Below the pieces are notes generated by a model. That model saw nothing but the letters and a program-made list of their open reading frames with translations. It was not told the origin of the DNA and made no database searches. Below, in pieces: positions 59,848 to 64,000 of a stretch of DNA of 64,000 bases. Location of the stretch: contig NZ_JNLX01000084.1 in NCBI RefSeq assembly GCF_000715495.1, forward strand, positions 1 to 64,000, in the 5' to 3' direction. Numbering within the stretch: the stretch's first letter is position 1; every line of letters starts with the position of its first letter. The DNA comes from Hymenobacter sp. IS2118 (lineage in GTDB: Bacteria; Bacteroidota; Bacteroidia; Cytophagales; Hymenobacteraceae). Both the position numbers and the translations under genes were made by a program.

Positions 59848-62800
59848 ATGAAGTACTGGAAAGGAATTGAGGAACTAGAAAACGCCCCGGAATTCATGCA
59901 ATCAGCTTTTGCTGAGTTCATGCCGGTCAAGGAGAGCCACGAGAGCAAAGATGCTGCCTCGGCTCCTCGTCGCGACTTCCTCAAACTAATGGGTTTTGGT
60001 GTGGCTGCGGCTACCTTGGCTTCCTGTGAAGCCCCGGTTCGCAAGGCCATTCCATACCTGAACAAGCCCGAGGAGATTGACCCGTCCATCTCCAACTTCT
60101 ACGCTTCCACCTACTTCAACGGCTCCGACTACAACGCCGTGTTAGTGAAGACCCGTGAGGGCCGCCCCATCAAGCTGGAAGGCAACCCGGAGTCGCCCAT
60201 CACCAGCGGTGGTTTGTCGGCGCGGGCCCAGGCAGCGGTGCTGAGTTTGTACGACGGTGGCCGCTTGCAGAATTTTGCCATCAAGTCGGGCAACACCCAC
60301 GAAAAGGTGGAGCAGGCAGCCCTCGACCAGGCAGTACGCGCCAAACTGGCTGCTACTACGGGCCGCATTGCCATTGTTTCGCCCACCATTATCAGCCCTT
60401 CCACCAAGCGGGCAATTGCTGATTTTGCCGCGCGCTACCCCAACACCACGCACGTCATGTACGACGCGCAATCGGTAACGGGGCTGCTGCAGGCTAACGG
60501 TGGTGTTGTGCCAGGCTATAATTTCAGCCGGGCCAATGTTATCGTGAGCCTTGGTGCTGACTTCCTGGGTACCTGGATTTCTCCGGTTGAGTACAGCCGG
60601 CAGTACGCCATGACCCGCAAGATTAGCCGGGAGAAGCGCTCCATGTCACGCCACTACCAGTTCGAGACGGCGATGTCGCTCAGCGGCTCGAACGCCGACA
60701 TTCGAGTGCCAGTGAAGCCTTCGGAGATGGGTGCCGTAGCTGTGGCGCTGTACAACGCGGTAACCGGTGGCGGCACTTCCGCCTACAAAAATGATAAACT
60801 CACTCAGGCCGCTCGCGACCTGACTGCCAACCGGGGTGCCAGCCTCGTGGTATCGGGTTCAAACGACCCCGCCGTTCAGGCCTTGGTAGCGGCCATCAAC
60901 CAGGCGCTGGGCAACGTGGGCACTACGGTTGACCTCAACGCTCCGAGCAACGTGCGCCAGGGCGACGACGCCCGCATGGTCGCGCTGGTGAATGACATGA
61001 ATAATGGCCGCGTTGGCGCAGTTATTTTCTACAACGCCAACCCTGTTTACAACCACCCACTCGGTCAGAAAGTAAAGTCAGGTATCGCCAAAGTGCCCCT
61101 GACCATCTCGTTGAATGACCGGTTAGACGAAACCGGCACGCTTTGCCAATACGTTGCTCCCGACAGCCACTGGCTGGAATCGTGGAATGACTACGAGCCC
61201 AAGCGCGGCTTCCTGAGCTTGGCGCAGCCTGCTATCACGCCGCTTTTCTCCACCCGTCAGGGCCAGGAAACGCTGTTGCGTTGGGCTGGCAACAATACTA
61301 ACTATTACAAATACCTCCGCGCTACGTGGCGTGCCATCACCCCAACTGACTCAGCCTGGGACAAGGTGGTGCACGATGGCGTGGCTACCGGCACGGCTCT
61401 GGCTGCCGCACCGGCTATGATGGGCGCTGCCATGAGCCCAGCCGCTGCAATTGCTCAGATTGGCCAAGGCCCAAAGGCTGGCGCTAACGCGGTTGAGCTG
61501 GCACTGTATGAAAAAGTAGGTTTGGGTGCCGCTGGTTGCGAATCCAATAACCCATTTCTACAGGAATTGCCCGACCCGGTTTCGAAAGCTACCTGGGGCA
61601 ACTACGTGGCGGTGCCCCGTAAAATGGCGGTTGATAACCAGTGGGAGCAGGGCGACGTTATTAAAGTAACGGCTAATGGCTATTCCATCGAACTGCCCGT
61701 TCTGATTCAGCCGGGCCAGACCAATGGTACCGTAAGCATAGCGCTGGGCTATGGCCGCACCCTGGCTGGCAAAGCCGGTAATTTGGTAGGTGCCAATGCT
61801 GCCCCGCTGGCCATGGCTACGGCCAACGGCCTGATGTTTAATAACGTGGTGACGCTGGCAAAGACCGATGCCACCTCACCCATTGCCCAAACGCAGACGC
61901 ACCACACCATCATGGACCGCAAGCCGGTGGTGCAGGAGAACACGCTGGCGCAGTACATCAAAAACCCCAGTGAGGTAACCGAGTACGAGAAGGTTTCTAC
62001 TCCTGACGGTTTGGAGAAGCCCAACAAGGTTTCGCTGTGGCAGGATTACCAGTACAACAACCACCACTGGGGCATGGCCGTGGACCTCAACTCGTGCATC
62101 GGGTGCGGCGCGTGCGTGATTGGCTGCCAGACTGAGAACAATATCGCCGTAGTGGGCAAGCAGGAGGTAATTAACCGCCGCGAAATGCACTGGATGCGCA
62201 TTGACCGCTACTACAGCTCGGACCACCACAAGGACGAGTTTGAAACGGTGGGCAAAGTAGGGACTTACACGGCCATGGAAGACCCTTCGGACAACCCGCA
62301 GGTGATTTTCCAGCCGATGATGTGCCAGCAGTGCAACCACGCACCTTGCGAAACGGTGTGCCCCGTACTGGCTACCACGCACAGCTCGGAAGGTCTCAAC
62401 CAAATGACCTACAACCGGTGCATCGGTACCCGCTACTGCGCCAACAACTGCCCGTACAAAGTGCGGCGCTTCAACTGGTTCTCGTACTACTCCAACGAGA
62501 AGTTCGAAACCGTGAACGGCCACATGTTCACCGACCTGGGCCGCATGGTGCTCAACCCCGACGTAACTGTTCGGGCCCGTGGCGTGATGGAGAAATGCTC
62601 GTTCTGCGTGCAGCGCATTCAGTTGGGCAAGCTCGAAGCCAAGAAGCAGAAGCGCCGTCCCATGGATGGGGAGATTGTTTCGGCTTGTGCCCAGTCCTGC
62701 CCCACCGAAGCTATCGTGTTCGGCGACATGCGCGACCCCAATAGCCGCATCAGCCAACTGTTGCGCCGCGAGGATGGCGAGCGGGCTTTCCACGCCTTGG

Positions 62801-62916
62801 AATCCATCAACGTCCAGCCGAACGTTACTTATCTGACCAAGATTCGGAATGCGGAATCGGAGTTCTTTGCTAAGGAAGAGCCAGAGTACATCAAGTACGA
62901 CGAGGCCAAATCCTAA
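59848..62916 (+). CDS. actB: alternative complex III subunit B, molybdopterin-type/iron-sulfur fusion
   Basis: 1022 residues. A Tat-like motif (RRDFLKLMGFGVAAATLAS) lies about 40 residues in, the variant position usual for ActB. Residues to about 720 form a molybdopterin-oxidoreductase-like domain that in this family carries no metal cofactor. The rest is an iron-sulfur protein with CIGCGACVIGC, CQQCNHAPCETVCPV, CIGTRYCANNCPY and CSFCVQ plus CAQSCPTEA, ligands for four clusters. It passes electrons within the act complex on the periplasmic face. Confidence 0.95.
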   Translation: MKYWKGIEELENAPEFMQSAFAEFMPVKESHESKDAASAPRRDFLKLMGFGVAAATLASCEAPVRKAIPYLNKPEEIDPSISNFYASTYFNGSDYNAVLVKTREGRPIKLEGNPESPITSGGLSARAQAAVLSLYDGGRLQNFAIKSGNTHEKVEQAALDQAVRAKLAATTGRIAIVSPTIISPSTKRAIADFAARYPNTTHVMYDAQSVTGLLQANGGVVPGYNFSRANVIVSLGADFLGTWISPVEYSRQYAMTRKISREKRSMSRHYQFETAMSLSGSNADIRVPVKPSEMGAVAVALYNAVTGGGTSAYKNDKLTQAARDLTANRGASLVVSGSNDPAVQALVAAINQALGNVGTTVDLNAPSNVRQGDDARMVALVNDMNNGRVGAVIFYNANPVYNHPLGQKVKSGIAKVPLTISLNDRLDETGTLCQYVAPDSHWLESWNDYEPKRGFLSLAQPAITPLFSTRQGQETLLRWAGNNTNYYKYLRATWRAITPTDSAWDKVVHDGVATGTALAAAPAMMGAAMSPAAAIAQIGQGPKAGANAVELALYEKVGLGAAGCESNNPFLQELPDPVSKATWGNYVAVPRKMAVDNQWEQGDVIKVTANGYSIELPVLIQPGQTNGTVSIALGYGRTLAGKAGNLVGANAAPLAMATANGLMFNNVVTLAKTDATSPIAQTQTHHTIMDRKPVVQENTLAQYIKNPSEVTEYEKVSTPDGLEKPNKVSLWQDYQYNNHHWGMAVDLNSCIGCGACVIGCQTENNIAVVGKQEVINRREMHWMRIDRYYSSDHHKDEFETVGKVGTYTAMEDPSDNPQVIFQPMMCQQCNHAPCETVCPVLATTHSSEGLNQMTYNRCIGTRYCANNCPYKVRRFNWFSYYSNEKFETVNGHMFTDLGRMVLNPDVTVRARGVMEKCSFCVQRIQLGKLEAKKQKRRPMDGEIVSACAQSCPTEAIVFGDMRDPNSRISQLLRREDGERAFHALESINVQPNVTYLTKIRNAESEFFAKEEPEYIKYDEAKS

Positions 62917-62946
62917 GAAGCTTAATAATCACAAACTTATAAGATT

Positions 62947-64000
62947 ATGCAGCACGTATCAGCCGTACGCGAACCACTCGTAACCGGGGGTAAGACGTTA
63001 CACGACGTAACGCAAGACATCTGCTATCAGGTAGAAGCCAAGCCCAACATTCGTTGGATGGCGGCCCTGAGCGTGGCGCTGTTTTTCCTGGGTGTTTTCT
63101 TCTATTCCGTCTACCGCACCGTATGGTTCGGCATCGGAGAGTGGGGCCTCAACAAAACCGTAAACTGGGCTTGGGACATCACCAACTTCGTGTGGTGGGT
63201 AGGTATTGGCCACGCCGGCACGCTGATTTCAGCTGTGCTGCTGCTGTTCCGTCAGAAGTGGCGGTCGTCCATCAACCGGGCCGCCGAGGCAATGACCATT
63301 TTTGCTGTAATCTGCGCAGCGATGTTCCCGGTACTGCACATGGGCCGTCCGTGGCTGGCATTCTGGGTGTTCCCATTGCAAAACACTTACGGTTCGCTGT
63401 GGGCGAACTTCAATTCGCCGCTGCTCTGGGACGTATTTGCTATTTCGACCTATTTCACGGTGTCGCTGGTATTCTGGTACATCGGTCTGATTCCTGATTT
63501 TGCTACCATCCGGGACCGTGCTAAGGGCACGATTGCCAAATTCAGTTATTCGATGCTGAGCTTTGGCTGGAAAGGCTCAGCTAAGGCTTGGTCGCGTTAC
63601 GAAACAGTTTCGCTGATTCTGGCTGGTGTTTCGACCCCACTGGTGCTTTCGGTGCACACCATCGTATCGATGGACTTTGCCACGTCGATTGTACCGGGCT
63701 GGCACACCACTATTTTCCCGCCCTACTTCGTGGCCGGCGCTATCTTCTCTGGTTTTGCGATGGTGCTTACGTTGATGCTGATTACCCGCGTGGTATTCCG
63801 TCTCGAAGACTACATCACCCTGGAACACATTGCCCTCATGAATAAAATCATGATGGTAACGGGCTCTATCGTAGGTGTGGCTTACATCACGGAGTTCTTC
63901 ATTGCTTGGTATTCGCAGGTTGAATTTGAGCAGTACGCCTTTATCAACCGGGCTACCGGTCCTTACTGGTGGGCATATGCGGCCATGATGACCTGCAACG
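62947..64000 (+). CDS. actC: alternative complex III subunit C, NrfD-like quinol-binding membrane protein (3' end beyond window)
   Basis: 351 codons are visible from [20 protein letters not shown] and the frame is still open at the edge. Several membrane helices are seen ([68 protein letters not shown]). GHAGTLISA and HMGRPW are NrfD/PsrC family marks. In the complex this subunit binds menaquinol. It starts 30 bases after actB, in operon order A-B-C. Confidence 0.95.
   Translation, partial: MQHVSAVREPLVTGGKTLHDVTQDICYQVEAKPNIRWMAALSVALFFLGVFFYSVYRTVWFGIGEWGLNKTVNWAWDITNFVWWVGIGHAGTLISAVLLLFRQKWRSSINRAAEAMTIFAVICAAMFPVLHMGRPWLAFWVFPLQNTYGSLWANFNSPLLWDVFAISTYFTVSLVFWYIGLIPDFATIRDRAKGTIAKFSYSMLSFGWKGSAKAWSRYETVSLILAGVSTPLVLSVHTIVSMDFATSIVPGWHTTIFPPYFVAGAIFSGFAMVLTLMLITRVVFRLEDYITLEHIALMNKIMMVTGSIVGVAYITEFFIAWYSQVEFEQYAFINRATGPYWWAYAAMMTCN

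Overview
The window is about 60 percent GC and reads as a chromosome segment of a Bacteroidota bacterium, most likely Hymenobacter or a close Cytophagales relative. The support is: two SusC/SusD pairs, a secreted protein with a type IX secretion C-terminal domain, promoters with the Bacteroidota minus-7 box TAnnTTTG, and an alternative complex III (act) operon. I did not recognise any rRNA, tRNA or CRISPR array.

Layout. 1-150: end of an IS5-type insertion sequence. 157-7376: mixed housekeeping genes (response regulator, rnhB, Nudix hydrolase, acyltransferase, gatC, a large membrane-TPR protein, an ABC ATPase) plus a candidate small RNA gene on the minus strand near 1734-1874. 7441-13891: cobalamin adenosyltransferase, ilvE, gcvT, comB, a MazG-like protein, dtd and a polytopic membrane protein. 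13979-17903 (minus): an SGNH-like lipoprotein with its catalytic residues replaced, a FadL-type porin and mltG. 18051-22942: a RamB/ScfR-type regulator divergent from the glyoxylate shunt genes aceB and aceA, with a palindrome between the two promoters.

23120-44522 is a polysaccharide utilisation region: a secreted ricin-fold protein, an aldose 1-epimerase, four GH43 enzymes, a GH5-like enzyme, two SusC/SusD pairs and a LacI-family regulator. Three perfect copies of the palindrome GCAAACGTTTGC, and one copy with a single mismatch, lie in promoter regions of this block. This points to one local LacI regulon, probably for an arabinose- or xylose-containing glycan. The SusC/D pairs would import oligosaccharides, the GH43 and GH5 enzymes would cut them at the cell surface or in the periplasm, and the epimerase would feed released sugar into metabolism.

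44733-57880: mostly minus-strand housekeeping genes (queA, priA, a DUF255 protein, ribosomal genes rpsF-rpsR-rplI) mixed with lineage-specific proteins, including an exported methyltransferase-like lipoprotein and a GSCFA protein with a very long basic Ala/Lys/Pro tail. 58419-64000: actA, actB and the start of actC, a respiratory quinol:electron-acceptor oxidoreductase that runs off the right edge.

Many gene spacers carry terminator hairpins or degenerate short-word repeats in inverted pairs. Two copies of a REP-like palindrome occur at about 10.5 kb and 28.4 kb. Start codons were moved downstream of the longest possible reading frame wherever a signal peptide or family N-terminus supported it.
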